Source of the DNA: Thermoplasmata archaeon
GTDB lineage: Archaea > Thermoplasmatota > Thermoplasmata > Halarchaeoplasmatales > Halarchaeoplasmataceae
DNA length: 64,000 nucleotides
Reading direction: 5' to 3'
Assembly: GCA_003554965.1 (NCBI GenBank)
Contig: PWHR01000037.1
Location: forward strand, 62,001 to 126,000
Numbering within the stretch: the stretch's first letter is position 1; each line of letters opens with the position of its first letter. A program made the translations under genes and the position numbers. Positions 43,901 to 53,700 of the stretch are shown piece after piece. The notes under the pieces are model-generated. The model was given only the letters and a program-made list of their open reading frames with translations, was not told where the DNA came from and searched no databases.

Positions 43901-45898
43901 ACACAGACTATCGATCTCAGGATCGATGGCGATCCTATAGAAGATAAAGAGGAAGATTTGTTACTTGGTCCAGGGGAAGATTATGAAGGAACATTCACTT
44001 GGCAAACTGAGGGGCCTGGTGAAGATCGCGAAATGACGGTTCAAAGCGATGATGACTCAGATGGTGTATTATTGACGATCTTGAAAGATGCGTATTTTGA
44101 AGTAGAGATCACCGAACCTGGAGATAGAGATGAATTGATTGAGGGTCAAGAAGTAACAGTTGAATACTATGTTGAAAATATAGGTGACGTGGAAGCCACC
44201 CAGGATATAGTATTTGAAGTGTATGATCAAGCTGGAAACCTGATCCATGAAGATATCGAGGAAGAGATAAATCTCCATCCTGAGTTGGATGATCCGCACG
44301 AAGGCGAGTTCATTTGGACTGCGGAGATAAGTGGTGAAGGCGATAGAGAGATGAAGTCGTTGACGGTCTCTTCTGAGCAAACAGATCACACCACTGATGC
44401 ATGGATCTTGTCAGCACCACGTTTAGAAATAACTGAGAAGATCTGGGAGAAAAGAGACATGGATGAAGATGAATGGTATGAGATAGACTTCACTGAGGAG
44501 GATTTAGAAGAGAAAGACAAGATCAGATTCCGAGGATCAGTGGAGAATACTGGACAAACGACTTTTGAAGAGATAGACGATCAGGGTCTAATACACTTCG
44601 ATTATCCTGACGGGACTAGCGAGCAAATTCCATTTAATCCAGCTCCGGGTGAAGAAGAGGTAGTAGAAAGTGAAGAATGGACTGTAGCTCTTCCTGATGA
44701 CTGGGACGAAGGAGAAGATTTGGAACTTTTTGTAAATTCGACGTCAGAAAGACGTCTTGATGATGAAGACCCCTATTACGGGGAAAGTTTCGATATATCC
44801 ATAACTCCTTTAGAGATAGATATAGTTGATATTGAAATACCTGATGACCCAACTCCCGGAGGAGAGTATTCGATGGAAGGCAGACTGGTCAGGGCCGAAG
44901 AGGTCAATGGTAAGCCTTTAGAGGGCATCGATGTTGAAGTTACTATAGAGTCGAACGGTGAAGTAGTCCATACCATCACCCCGAGTACCGATTCAGAAGG
45001 AAATTTCTTCGCCTCTCTAAGCATGCCGGAAGAAGCTGGGGATTACACGATCTCTATCGAAGTTCAGACGTTTTGGAGGGAGCTCGAGACCGAAACGGTG
45101 ACTGTAGCAGAAGAAGATATAGAATTTGCAGGTATACCTCTTTGGTTGTTCATAGTCATCGTTGCGGCAGCGGCAGGCGGAGTCGGCTCGATTTTCGCTT
45201 ACTTCAAATTCTTCGGGCCGAAAGAAGTAGTCGAATGCGGCAACTGTGGCACAAGCATATCTGCTGAGGCCTCTACCTGTCCTAACTGTGGCGTCGAATT
45301 CGACATGGAAACGGCGAAATGTAGTGAGTGTGGTGAATGGATACCAGCCACTTCTGATACTTGTCCCGAGTGTGGGGCAGAATTCATCAAGACTGGAGAA
45401 GAGGTTCAGGATTACACAGAGAGGATGAGACAACAGTATGAGAGATTCGTTGAGCAGAGGAAGGAAGAGGCTGAAGATGAGGTAGGTCGCGAGCTTTCAA
45501 AGAAGGAATTCGTGAGATGGTGGAAGCAGCAGCCGTCTTTCGTGACCTTCGACGAGTGGTTAGAGAGGAAAGAGAAGCAGCGCAAGGAAGGAGGACAAGA
45601 ATGTCCTAACTGTGGAACGCTCAACAGCGTTGAGGATGCCGTATGCCAGAAGTGCGGTACAAGCCTGATCGAGTTGGATGAAAAAACGGAAAGAAGGAGA
45701 GAACTAGAAGAGGATGAAGAGGAGCTAGAAACTTCCGAATCCGACGAATTAGGATTGGAGCTTGAAGAAGAGAGAATCGAGGAAGAGGAACCAGCGAAAG
45801 ACGAAAAAGAAAAGAAGAAAACTAGGAGAAAAAAGGTGAAGAAGAAACCTAAAAAGAAAGTGAAAAAGAAAGTAGTCAAAAACAAAGATGAAGATTAA
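40982..45898 (+). CDS. Large surface protein: CARDB repeats, membrane span, cytoplasmic zinc ribbons
   Basis: A 1638-residue single-pass protein. Residues 1-35 are a signal peptide. Residues ~40-620 are an acidic extracellular region with motifs suggesting beta-strand repeats. Residues ~630-1140 hold about five CARDB-like Ig repeats (for example EGETVTVDYTVTNTGEAEDT, EGEEIEVTYSVTNTGEASST). Two further beta domains follow. A membrane span is at ~1385-1408 (IPLWLFIVIVAAAAGG). Inside the cell are three CxxC ribbons (CGNCGTSISAEASTCPNCG, CSECGEWIPATSDTCPECG, CPNCGTLNSVEDAVCQKCG), a helical region and a Lys-rich tail (KKKPKKKVKKK). ATG 40982 is chosen for its AAGGTGG site. Likely a surface adhesin or receptor with an internal signalling or anchoring tail. 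Confidence 0.85.
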   Translation: MSNGWPFIRKMLSFCVSAVLLMGLIAPIAGIGYASLNEDDTITDERSDDLGTLDENTRYIEGTEYINNTDRKEDNNIVIDGDDAHLKLNNATLTLLMDDNDHMWNISVRDGGRLSLWNSTIRTSPEQELLRPFLKTDVTVSGGSHLSLQEGSSFRFPGFVNIDNSDFEMIGSNFEALDDEEIPEYDYLWGGEGDDIEDNNDGPRLIVENGSDFYMEDSEINDYYTYDDEDIWEMTWYPLDDDGVPIERFQDNDQHHELAPGEEYTLEKWFLYNPMVDEDSLEDYPYINPIDMISSLGVEATFEFDGEYEGGAYLEYESPQEGEWVEVFELDETENQAFGNIWETELSEFYEGERDDQWRYLHEVDIRLNNQDNDEVNITELRLVSTYDNDIHIWDSDFTAINSFIDVDIRESDVDSRQNEEMKTDGDTYLPNSNVDHRVLRVYDSTFRSYGLSIDVDDPGEGGDPEGDPWILNTEDSWDETLIYRWVDLQITTEAGTPLPGATVEADPNIPGLDEWIEGLNDLTEPRNERALDYLEREGNGTYEDGIYEANEEGRVSMLLAAGRINYPEDWPNSRYLGTYDLNLTYEDPELGIWENATQEINLDNFPHMENPEEWVIPIPIKFPDFQAGSMWVMEDEITPGDEVDVHMEVFNIGERDAENVEVSFYEGEFDEDNPGDNLFGSTFIDDLPVDDSREVSVSWEASDPGDHDLVGMVDPENNIPEMDRDNNEIEETVTVLEEAEFEVDITEPEEGDEFVEGETVTVDYTVTNTGEAEDTQNIEFYVDEDHVETGEDVTLGEAEVFDGEFTWVAEEPYGERDLSVQSEDYQYEVSVTVLSDAEFTVNIDEDTSDTEVVEGEDLEIEVEVENIGEVQATQMITLYDTAEDSIILDEEQVTIEGESSDTITLTWETQVGEAGDYILEVASEDDDDRIDVTVLEDAYFEVEIEELSDDEVVEGEEIEVTYSVTNTGEASSTQTIDLRIDGDPIEDKEEDLLLGPGEDYEGTFTWQTEGPGEDREMTVQSDDDSDGVLLTILKDAYFEVEITEPGDRDELIEGQEVTVEYYVENIGDVEATQDIVFEVYDQAGNLIHEDIEEEINLHPELDDPHEGEFIWTAEISGEGDREMKSLTVSSEQTDHTTDAWILSAPRLEITEKIWEKRDMDEDEWYEIDFTEEDLEEKDKIRFRGSVENTGQTTFEEIDDQGLIHFDYPDGTSEQIPFNPAPGEEEVVESEEWTVALPDDWDEGEDLELFVNSTSERRLDDEDPYYGESFDISITPLEIDIVDIEIPDDPTPGGEYSMEGRLVRAEEVNGKPLEGIDVEVTIESNGEVVHTITPSTDSEGNFFASLSMPEEAGDYTISIEVQTFWRELETETVTVAEEDIEFAGIPLWLFIVIVAAAAGGVGSIFAYFKFFGPKEVVECGNCGTSISAEASTCPNCGVEFDMETAKCSECGEWIPATSDTCPECGAEFIKTGEEVQDYTERMRQQYERFVEQRKEEAEDEVGRELSKKEFVRWWKQQPSFVTFDEWLERKEKQRKEGGQECPNCGTLNSVEDAVCQKCGTSLIELDEKTERRRELEEDEEELETSESDELGLELEEERIEEEEPAKDEKEKKKTRRKKVKKKPKKKVKKKVVKNKDED

Positions 45899-45914
45899 GA
45901 TGGGGACTAATAAG

Positions 45915-45948
45915 AAGGGTTAACCTCTCTCTTTACCCTTTTTATTTA
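45915..45948 (+). terminator. Hairpin plus T-tract terminator after the surface protein
   Basis: AAGGGT/ACCCTT with a 14-base loop is followed by TTTATTTAAT. It is 17 bases after the stop. Confidence 0.5.
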
Positions 45949-46002
45949 ATACCGATCAGTGATGTTGATTATCAACATATTTAAACAAATAAAAGATAAG
46001 CA

Positions 46003-47955
46003 GTGAATGGAATGTTTGAAATAGAAGAAAGGGACGGACTCGCTAGGATAGCTCAGTTTGACACGCTTAGCGGTCCGATCGAGACACCAGCTATAATGCC
46101 CGTGATCAATCCGAATATCGAGCTTATCTCACCTAAACGGCTCCAAAATGAATTCGATGTACAGGTGCTGATAACAAATTCCTACATAATCTATAAAACA
46201 GATGAACTGAAAGATAGAGCTTTGGAGAAAGGGATACATGACTTGCTAGGTTTTGATGGACCCATAATGACTGATTCTGGGACATTCCAGGCCCACGTGT
46301 ATGGTGATGTAGAAGTAAAACCTGGTGAGATACTTGAATTTCAAAGTAAAATAGGCTCTGATATCTCTACGATACTTGACGAATTCACCGAGCCTGAGGA
46401 TAGTAGAGGAGAGGCTGAAAGGAAACTGGAAAAGACAGTAGAAAGGGCTAAAAAAGCTAAGAAAAAATATGAACAAGAAGAGAGTGCTATAGCATACCCT
46501 ATACAGGGATCTATATATCCTGATCTAAGAAAAAGATGCGGAGAACTTTTAGGTGATTTGGATGGTGATTTTTATCCGATCGGAGGAGTAGTTCCTCTGA
46601 TGGAAGATTATAGATTTAAAGAACTTGTTAAGATCATTTTGGCTTCTAAAAAAGGGCTTGGTCCTAGAGGTCCCGTTCATCTGTTCGGGGCAGGCCATCC
46701 AATGATTTACTCTTTGGCAGTCCTTTTAGGATGCGATCTCTTCGATTCGAGTTCTTACGCTAAATATGCTAAGAGAGAAGACTTGATGTTCTCAGATGGT
46801 ACCAAGAATTTAACCGAAGTGGAGTATTTGGGATGCAATTGCCCTGTATGCACCTCGAACAGTGTAGGGGACATAAAAGGATTAGACAAGAAAACCAAGC
46901 AGAGATTGATCGCTGAACATAACCTATGGATAAGTTTGAAAGAGATAGAAAAGATAAAGCAGGCTGTTAAGGATGGTGGATTGTGGGAACTTGTTGAAAA
47001 AAGGGTCAGGAGTCATCCTCAACTTTTGAAGATTTTCAGTATGATAGATGAAGAATACGAATTTTTGAACCGTTTTGAACCGAGGAGTAGAAAAAGAGCC
47101 CTCTTTTTCACAGGGATGGAAACCTATTACAGGCCCGCCGTCAAACGTATTATGAGATGGGTAAAAGAAGGGTATGCACCTCCCGTAGATGGCCCTACGG
47201 TTCTTTTTGAGATCGACCCGGATAGAAAACCGTATTCGAGATATCTTAAGAAAGAGATCGAACTCCTAAAGGATTATTCCGTAAACATGCTTGTGAAAAC
47301 TCCTCTAGGCCCGATACCCTTAGAGATGGATGAGATTTATCCAATAGCGCAATCAATTTTTCTAGATTCTCATAACATTGACGATCCTTTGGAGGAGTAC
47401 AAGCAGAATAAAGCTTTAGATGATATCATACGTTGGGATGGAGAAGAGACCCTTGCTTCTCTCTCTAACAGAAGAAGTAAGGAGCTCAAATTCGACGAGA
47501 TGAAGATCAAAAGCATCGCTGATTATCAGTTCTGTAGAGGAGCCGGTGATGTATTTTGTGAGGATGAACTCGAATTCGTAAAGAATAGGAAGGGCCGGAT
47601 AAAGAACGTTCTTTTAAAAGGAGAGCACATACTCTCTAAAAGGCATTATGACGGCTTTTTTACCCTTAAAAAAGAAGGAGCTGAAAAGCTGTGGAAAAGG
47701 ATCCAAGCACCGAAACTTAGGATAAAAGTAACGGAAGAGAGTGCCAAATTCAATTCTGAGGGTAAAAATATCTTCGCTAAATTCGTAAAATCGATGGACA
47801 GTGACCTTAGACCAGGAGATGAGGCGATAGTGGTGACCGATGAAGACCAGCTGGTAGCTACGGCTAGAATCTTCTTGAATCGAGATGAAACTGAAGTTCT
47901 TACCCGCGGATTAGCAGCTAGGACGAGAGAAGGATTCGATATCGACATAGGCTAA
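46003..47955 (+). CDS. tgtA: Archaeosine tRNA-guanine transglycosylase
   Basis: A 650-residue arcTGT, the full-length archaeal form. The catalytic domain has MTDSGTFQAHVYG with the nucleophile Asp and GVVPLMEDYRFKELVKII; the zinc site is CNCPVCTS plus a downstream His; the C-terminal PUA domain includes DLRPGDEAIVVTDEDQLVATAR. It exchanges G15 of tRNA for preQ0 in archaeosine synthesis. Start is GTG 46003 or the ATG 9 bases later. Confidence 0.93.
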   Translation: MNGMFEIEERDGLARIAQFDTLSGPIETPAIMPVINPNIELISPKRLQNEFDVQVLITNSYIIYKTDELKDRALEKGIHDLLGFDGPIMTDSGTFQAHVYGDVEVKPGEILEFQSKIGSDISTILDEFTEPEDSRGEAERKLEKTVERAKKAKKKYEQEESAIAYPIQGSIYPDLRKRCGELLGDLDGDFYPIGGVVPLMEDYRFKELVKIILASKKGLGPRGPVHLFGAGHPMIYSLAVLLGCDLFDSSSYAKYAKREDLMFSDGTKNLTEVEYLGCNCPVCTSNSVGDIKGLDKKTKQRLIAEHNLWISLKEIEKIKQAVKDGGLWELVEKRVRSHPQLLKIFSMIDEEYEFLNRFEPRSRKRALFFTGMETYYRPAVKRIMRWVKEGYAPPVDGPTVLFEIDPDRKPYSRYLKKEIELLKDYSVNMLVKTPLGPIPLEMDEIYPIAQSIFLDSHNIDDPLEEYKQNKALDDIIRWDGEETLASLSNRRSKELKFDEMKIKSIADYQFCRGAGDVFCEDELEFVKNRKGRIKNVLLKGEHILSKRHYDGFFTLKKEGAEKLWKRIQAPKLRIKVTEESAKFNSEGKNIFAKFVKSMDSDLRPGDEAIVVTDEDQLVATARIFLNRDETEVLTRGLAARTREGFDIDIG

Positions 47956-48011
47956 TGATAAGCTCAAAAGTCCATCAACCTAAAATATAACCGATATTAT
48001 GAGTGGTTTCA

Positions 48012-49769
48012 ATGCGGATAGCTGTAGTACTAGATGATAAATGTCAGCCGGATCGGTGCAGTTACGAGTGCATAAATTACTGCCCTAAAGTGAGGACTGG
48101 AGACGAGACCATAGTAAAAACGGAAGACGGGATAAAGATATCTGAAGAACTCTGTGCTGGTTGCGGTATTTGTGTGGATAAATGTCCTTTCGATGCCATA
48201 AAGATAATCAACCTACCAGAGGAACTCGATACAGATCTAATACACCAATTCGGCGAGAACAGTTTTAGACTTTATAGGTTGCCTCTACCTGAAGATGGCC
48301 TTGTAACAGGTCTGTTGGGAGCGAACGGGATAGGTAAAACAACAGCGGTGAGGATCCTTTCTGGAGAGATCGTTCCAAACCTTGGCAGGTATGAGGAAGA
48401 CCCGTCCTGGGAGTTTGCAATAAAAGAGCATTCTGGTACTGCTTTGGGAGAATATTTTAAAGAATTATCGGAGAAAAAAGTGGATACAGCATTAAAACCT
48501 CAATACGTGGATAAGATACCGGCCCATTACTCAGGAAAAGTGGAGGACCTTCTTTCACAGGTCGGCGATGACTACGAAAAGTGGATCGAGATGTTGGAAA
48601 TTGAGGATATCCTTCAATCCAAGGTCACAAACCTTTCAGGGGGTGAACTTCAGAGGGTGGCTATAGCCGCTACGACAACTAAAGATGCCAATGTATATTT
48701 CTACGACGAACCTTCTTCCTATTTGGATATAAGGCAGCGTTTGAAGGTGGCCGAGGTGATAAGAGAAAAAAGTGAAGAGCACAGGGTCATTGTGATAGAG
48801 CATGATCTTGCTGTCTTAGATTTTCTCGCAGACAACGTTCACGTACTTTATGGATCTAAAGGGGCTTACGGTATAGTATCTCATCCTAAAGGTGTTAGAA
48901 AGGCCATAAACTCTTATCTAAACGGATTCTTGGAAGAAGAAAATGTTAGATTTAGAGATACGCAGATAACATTCGAAAAGAGATCTCCAAAATCTGAATG
49001 GCATTCAAAACCTATCGTGGAGTACGATGAGCTGGTGAAACAATGGGATGATTTCAGATTGGAAACAGAGAAGGGGGAGATACCTGAAGGAGAGGTGATC
49101 GGTATCGTGGGACCAAATGCAACTGGTAAGACAACCTTCGTTAAGATGCTCGCCGATACTATTGAACCGACTGAGGGAAAAATAAAAAAAGAGATCGACG
49201 TCAGTTATAAGCCGCAGTACATCAAACCGAATTTCGATGGAAGAGTGATCGATCTGTACAGAATCGAGATGAGCGAAAGCATGGATGACGGATTTTTCAA
49301 GTCAAACGTACTGAATCCTTTGAATGTTGAGAACCTCTACGAGAGAGAAGTATCCAATTTGAGTGGAGGGGAACTTCAGCGAGTCGTTATTGCCTTGTGT
49401 TTAGGGAGAAATGCAGACCTATATCTTATCGATGAACCGAGTGCTTATCTTGACGCTGGAAGGAGGATGACCGCTGCCAAAGTTATAAGAAGATTTATGG
49501 AAAAAAGCAAAAAAGGCGGGATGATCGTTGACCACGACGTTTATTTCATAGATTATGTTTCCGACATGATAATGAACTTTTCAGGAGTTCCTAGTAAAAA
49601 AGGAAAGGGGGAAGGCCCTTATCATATGAGAAAAGGCATGAACAATTTTCTTAGAGATGTGAATATAACTTTTAGAAGGGACGAAGAGACCAAAAGGCCG
49701 AGAGTCAATAAACTAGATTCTAGGCTTGATAAAAAACAAAAATCAGAAGGAGAGTACTATTACATCTAG
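48012..49769 (+). CDS. ABCE1/Rli1 ribosome recycling ATPase
   Basis: A 585-residue twin ATPase. An N-terminal 8Fe region (DKCQPDRCSYECINYCPKV and CAGCGICVDKCPFDA), NBD1 (GANGIGKTTAVRIL; LSGGELQRVAIA; YFYDEPSSYLD) and NBD2 (GPNATGKTTFVKML; LSGGELQRVVIAL; LIDEPSAYLD) are intact. It splits ribosomes after termination or rescue with Pelota (35447). ATG 48012 is used rather than the track's GTG 48003. Confidence 0.95.
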   Translation: MRIAVVLDDKCQPDRCSYECINYCPKVRTGDETIVKTEDGIKISEELCAGCGICVDKCPFDAIKIINLPEELDTDLIHQFGENSFRLYRLPLPEDGLVTGLLGANGIGKTTAVRILSGEIVPNLGRYEEDPSWEFAIKEHSGTALGEYFKELSEKKVDTALKPQYVDKIPAHYSGKVEDLLSQVGDDYEKWIEMLEIEDILQSKVTNLSGGELQRVAIAATTTKDANVYFYDEPSSYLDIRQRLKVAEVIREKSEEHRVIVIEHDLAVLDFLADNVHVLYGSKGAYGIVSHPKGVRKAINSYLNGFLEEENVRFRDTQITFEKRSPKSEWHSKPIVEYDELVKQWDDFRLETEKGEIPEGEVIGIVGPNATGKTTFVKMLADTIEPTEGKIKKEIDVSYKPQYIKPNFDGRVIDLYRIEMSESMDDGFFKSNVLNPLNVENLYEREVSNLSGGELQRVVIALCLGRNADLYLIDEPSAYLDAGRRMTAAKVIRRFMEKSKKGGMIVDHDVYFIDYVSDMIMNFSGVPSKKGKGEGPYHMRKGMNNFLRDVNITFRRDEETKRPRVNKLDSRLDKKQKSEGEYYYI

Positions 49770-49778
49770 TTAGACAAA

Positions 49779-50798
49779 TTATGAGATTATGATTCCATCC
49801 ATAGCCATGGCTTCCTGTTCTTCTTTAGCGATAAAATCTACCAGGCCGTTTTTCCTTTCCTCTTCTGGAACTAAATTTTCTAAAAGTATCTGCCCATCAG
49901 GATATCCAAGCTGTTTCACCTTTATTTTGTTCTGTTTATTCAGGAAAAGAACAGATATCATAGCTGTGATAATGTCTTTTTTTCTCTCATCATGGATCAT
50001 GCTTAATGTTATCACGTTCTGCTCATAACAGCATATCCTATCCCAGATCAAAGATATATCTCTCTGAAGGTTCTCTTTATGTGACCTAGTATCGTATTCT
50101 TCTTTTTGTTCCTCTAGCTGTTTTTCTCTTTCCTTCTTTTTTTCCTTTCTGATCTTCTCCATTTTTTCTTTATATTTCGCTTCTTTTTTTGCATCTTCGA
50201 ATGCGTCTACCAACTGCATGAGAGAAACTGGCTTTTTTTCCTTTCTTCTTACGGCCTTGTTCAAGGGCGATTCACCTTCTTCTAAAACCTTTTCTTCGTA
50301 ATCTATGTCTTCTGGCTCTTCGTAAAAGTCCTGTTCGAAAACATCCCAATCGTTAAAGAACTCATCTTCTTCTTGTGCTTCCTCTTCCTCTTTTTCATCT
50401 TCGGCGGAATTCAGAACATATTCACACTGCATCTTTAGTATAGACCAGGCCATGTTCACCAATCGACCAGCAACGATGAAGTTTAAGTTCTCTTTTTTGC
50501 GTGCCTTTGAAAGGTACATCTCTGTGAAAGAAACGAGATCGATTTCCCAGGGATCCATCCTCTCTTCTATAACGAGTTTGAATATAGAGGCTATAGAATT
50601 TTCAAAAGGATCATTGGAGATGTCGTTATCTCCCTCTTTCAATTCATCTATCATCTCTATGTATTTATTGATACGTTCACCGTTCCTTTCCTCGTCGATG
50701 AGTGATTTGTGAAATGTGAGATGTTGGATAACTTCCTCAGTTGGATCATCCTCTGTCAACTCAAGAGGGATAGCAGACTCCTTTGTCTCCGAAACCAT
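49779..50798 (-). CDS. scpA: Segregation and condensation protein A
   Basis: A 339-residue kleisin. LTFHKSLIDEERNGER is altered from the bacterial N-terminus, but SIFKLVIEERMDPWEIDLVSFTEMYLSKARKKENLNFIVAGRLV is typical ScpA, and the C-terminal winged helix (ITAMISVLFLNKQNKIKVKQ) is present. A long acidic/basic middle linker (residues ~130-240) separates them. It starts 1 base after smc, so it is part of the condensin operon. No scpB is in the window, as is usual in archaea. Confidence 0.9.
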   Translation of the reverse strand: MVSETKESAIPLELTEDDPTEEVIQHLTFHKSLIDEERNGERINKYIEMIDELKEGDNDISNDPFENSIASIFKLVIEERMDPWEIDLVSFTEMYLSKARKKENLNFIVAGRLVNMAWSILKMQCEYVLNSAEDEKEEEEAQEEDEFFNDWDVFEQDFYEEPEDIDYEEKVLEEGESPLNKAVRRKEKKPVSLMQLVDAFEDAKKEAKYKEKMEKIRKEKKKEREKQLEEQKEEYDTRSHKENLQRDISLIWDRICCYEQNVITLSMIHDERKKDIITAMISVLFLNKQNKIKVKQLGYPDGQILLENLVPEEERKNGLVDFIAKEEQEAMAMDGIIIS

Positions 50799-50799
50799 T

Positions 50800-53700
50800 T
50801 CACTCCACCTCCGTTTTCAATTTACTGACATCTGAAAACTCTGGTATGTCTTTCTCCTTCGCCTTCCCGATATTTACTTTCATTATCACATCAGAGATAC
50901 CGTCGTCATCTATAGTAACACCGATTATATGGTCAGATTTCTTCAAAGTGACTTTTCTGAGAGATATCTGAATGAACTGAGCAGTATTAGAGTTATGGCT
51001 CACCATCTCGGCGACGTTTTCCGCATTCACACCATCTAAGTTCTGGTCGATCTCATCCAAAAGATAGAACGGTGATGGGTCATACATCTGTATCGAGAAT
51101 ATGAATGCCATCGAAACGAGGCCTTTCTCTCCTCCTGAGAGGGCATCGACGAGATGGACCTTTTTTCCTGGCGGTCTAGCTTTTATTATGAGTCCACCTT
51201 CAAAAGGATCTTCACGGTTCTCTAATTCTAGGTGAGCTTCACCACCGCCTGAAAGCTCTTCATAAACTTTGCCAAAATTCTCATCTATACCATTGAAGAC
51301 CTGCTGAAGTCCGTCTTTTTTCTTCTCGTCTAACTCCTCTATGAGATTATTTAATTCTTCCTTCCTGTTCTCTAACTCAGTATATTCCTCTTGTAGTTCT
51401 TCTTTTCTTTCTTTCTTCCTTTTATAGTCTTCAAGTGCCCTCATGTTGACGGGTTGGAGTTCCTCCATCTTATTGTTACATCTTTTTATGGTATTTTTCA
51501 GTTCCTTTGTGGAAGGTAACTCTTCTTCTGAATAATCTTTATCGGTGTCTATATCTTCCTTCAAGTCCTCCAATTTTTCTCTCTCTGTACTTAGTTTTCT
51601 GTTCAAGGTCCTCAGGTATTCTTTTTTTGATTCGATTTCGGTCTCTGTTTGATCTATCTTATGCCTAAGTTCAACCCTTCTCTCTTTCTTTTCTTCAAGT
51701 TGACTTCTGATGTCCTCGAGCTCGTCATCTACTGCTTCCTCTTTAGCCTCGATACTTTCGAGTTCCTCGGTCTTTTCTTCGATAACTGATTCGGCCTTCT
51801 TGATGTCACTCTTTTTCTCCTCGATCTCCTTTTTGAGTTCCCCCCGTTGTTCTTTGATCTCATCTACCTTCTCCTCGATATTTTCTCTCTTATTTTCCTT
51901 TTTATCGATCTCAGAGTCCAATTTGTTCCATTTCTTGTTTAGTTCGACTTCCTTTTCTCTCAATTCCTTAAGTTCTCTAGATAACTCCTCTGGGCTGATC
52001 CTTCTTATCTCTTCCCTTATCTCCTCTTTTTCCGATTTCAAATTTTCTAACGTATCTTCTAGATGCTCGACAGATCTATCTAATTTTTCTTTCTCTTTTT
52101 CCAATTCTTCCTCTTTTTCTTTCTTTTTTTCTAACAGACCTATTTTGCTCTTTATCTTCTCTTCTAAGCGGCTTATCGCGGATTCAAGTTCAGACTGCTG
52201 CTGTTTTTTGCTTTTATTTTTGAGCTTCTGCATCTCATCCTGTATCTCTTGGATCCTGTTTTGAACATCCTTCAATTCTTTTTCAACTTTCTCCAAATTT
52301 TCCCGGCTATTTGTTAGATCCATACTGACCTTATCAAGCTTACCTCTATCGGGAGCACTGAATCCTATCATGTTCTTCTTCAAAGTGCCTCCAACCATGG
52401 CACCACTCTTCTGTATCTTTTCACCGTCTAGGGTAACCATCCTTACCCCTCCCATATGATCTCTTGCAGAATCTATGTCCTCCATCACCACAGTATCGTG
52501 GAAAACGTACCAAAAAACGTTTTCATATTTTTCATCATAATCCACCAGTTCTATGGCAAAATCTACGGCCTTATCGTCTTTCACCGCTCTGAGGGCTTTT
52601 CCCCGTGGCCTCCCTGTGCGCATTTTGTTTAGGGGAAGAAAAGTTGCTCTACCAGCGTCGTTCTGCTTCAGATATTTTATAGATTTAGAAGCGACAGAAT
52701 CATTTTCAACGACAATAGACTGCATCCGTCCTCCCGCTGCTACTTTTAGTGCGGTTTCATAGTCCTTCTGAACATCGGCTAATTCCGCTATAGTGCCGTG
52801 AATACCTTCTAGTTCGCCTTTGTCTCTAGCTTCCAAGATGGTAGAGACTGCTCTATTGTATCCCCTTTTAACTGATTTAGCCGCTTTTTCCTGAGCTTTC
52901 AACTGCTCATATTTCCTCTTCAATCGACTCACTCTGTCTTCAAGATCTGTTTTGTCCTTTCTCAAGCCATTTTCCTTCCGCTTTTTTTCATGGAACTCCT
53001 CTTTAAGATCTGTCAATCTTTCCTCATACTCTTCATTCTTTTCGCTCAAGTCCTCTAATTCCATTTTCTTCTCTCTTTGTTCGAATTCTAAGTCCTCTTT
53101 ATCCTCTTCTATCTCAGCTATCTCTTCCATCGTCCTCTCGATCTTGTTCTTTGCTGTTTCTAAGGATATCTTTTTATCTGATAGTTTCTCATTTTTCTCC
53201 TCGATCTTCTTGTTTAGACTGACTGCTTTTTTCTTCAATTCCTTTATGTTTTCATCTGACTCTGACTGCTCTTCTTCAATATTCTCGATCTTTTTTTCGA
53301 TTTCTTCCAACTCCCTCCCGGTCTCTTCTTTTTCAGATTTGATCTCCTTGATACTTTTTTTTATTTCGATCAATTCTTCCTTTTTCTCTTTCAGCAGGTC
53401 CTTGAGTCGATCTCTCTTTTCTTTATTGTCTTCTATCGTGTATTGAGCGTCTTCTTTTTTGTCATCGGCTCTTCCTATTTTCAATCTTAGGTTCTTTATT
53501 TTCTCCTGAAGTTCTTTACTTTTTTCACTACCTTTTTCCCCTAATTCCTTCTCCAGTTCATCTATATTTTCCTTGATCTCCTCTCTTTCTTTTTCGTACT
53601 CTTCCATCGTATTTTTCTTGTTCTCGATCTCCTTTTTGTTCTCCTCGATATCGTTATCAATCGAGGTGATATTGTTCTTGGTGTTCTGTAAAAGTTTCCA

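Noticed and set aside
45412-45885. 157-residue minus-strand ORF
   Set aside because: Low-complexity antisense shadow of the charged tail of the surface protein.
51710-52264. 184-residue plus-strand ORF
   Set aside because: Ser/Phe-rich antisense shadow of the smc coiled coil (Glu/Lys codons read backwards).
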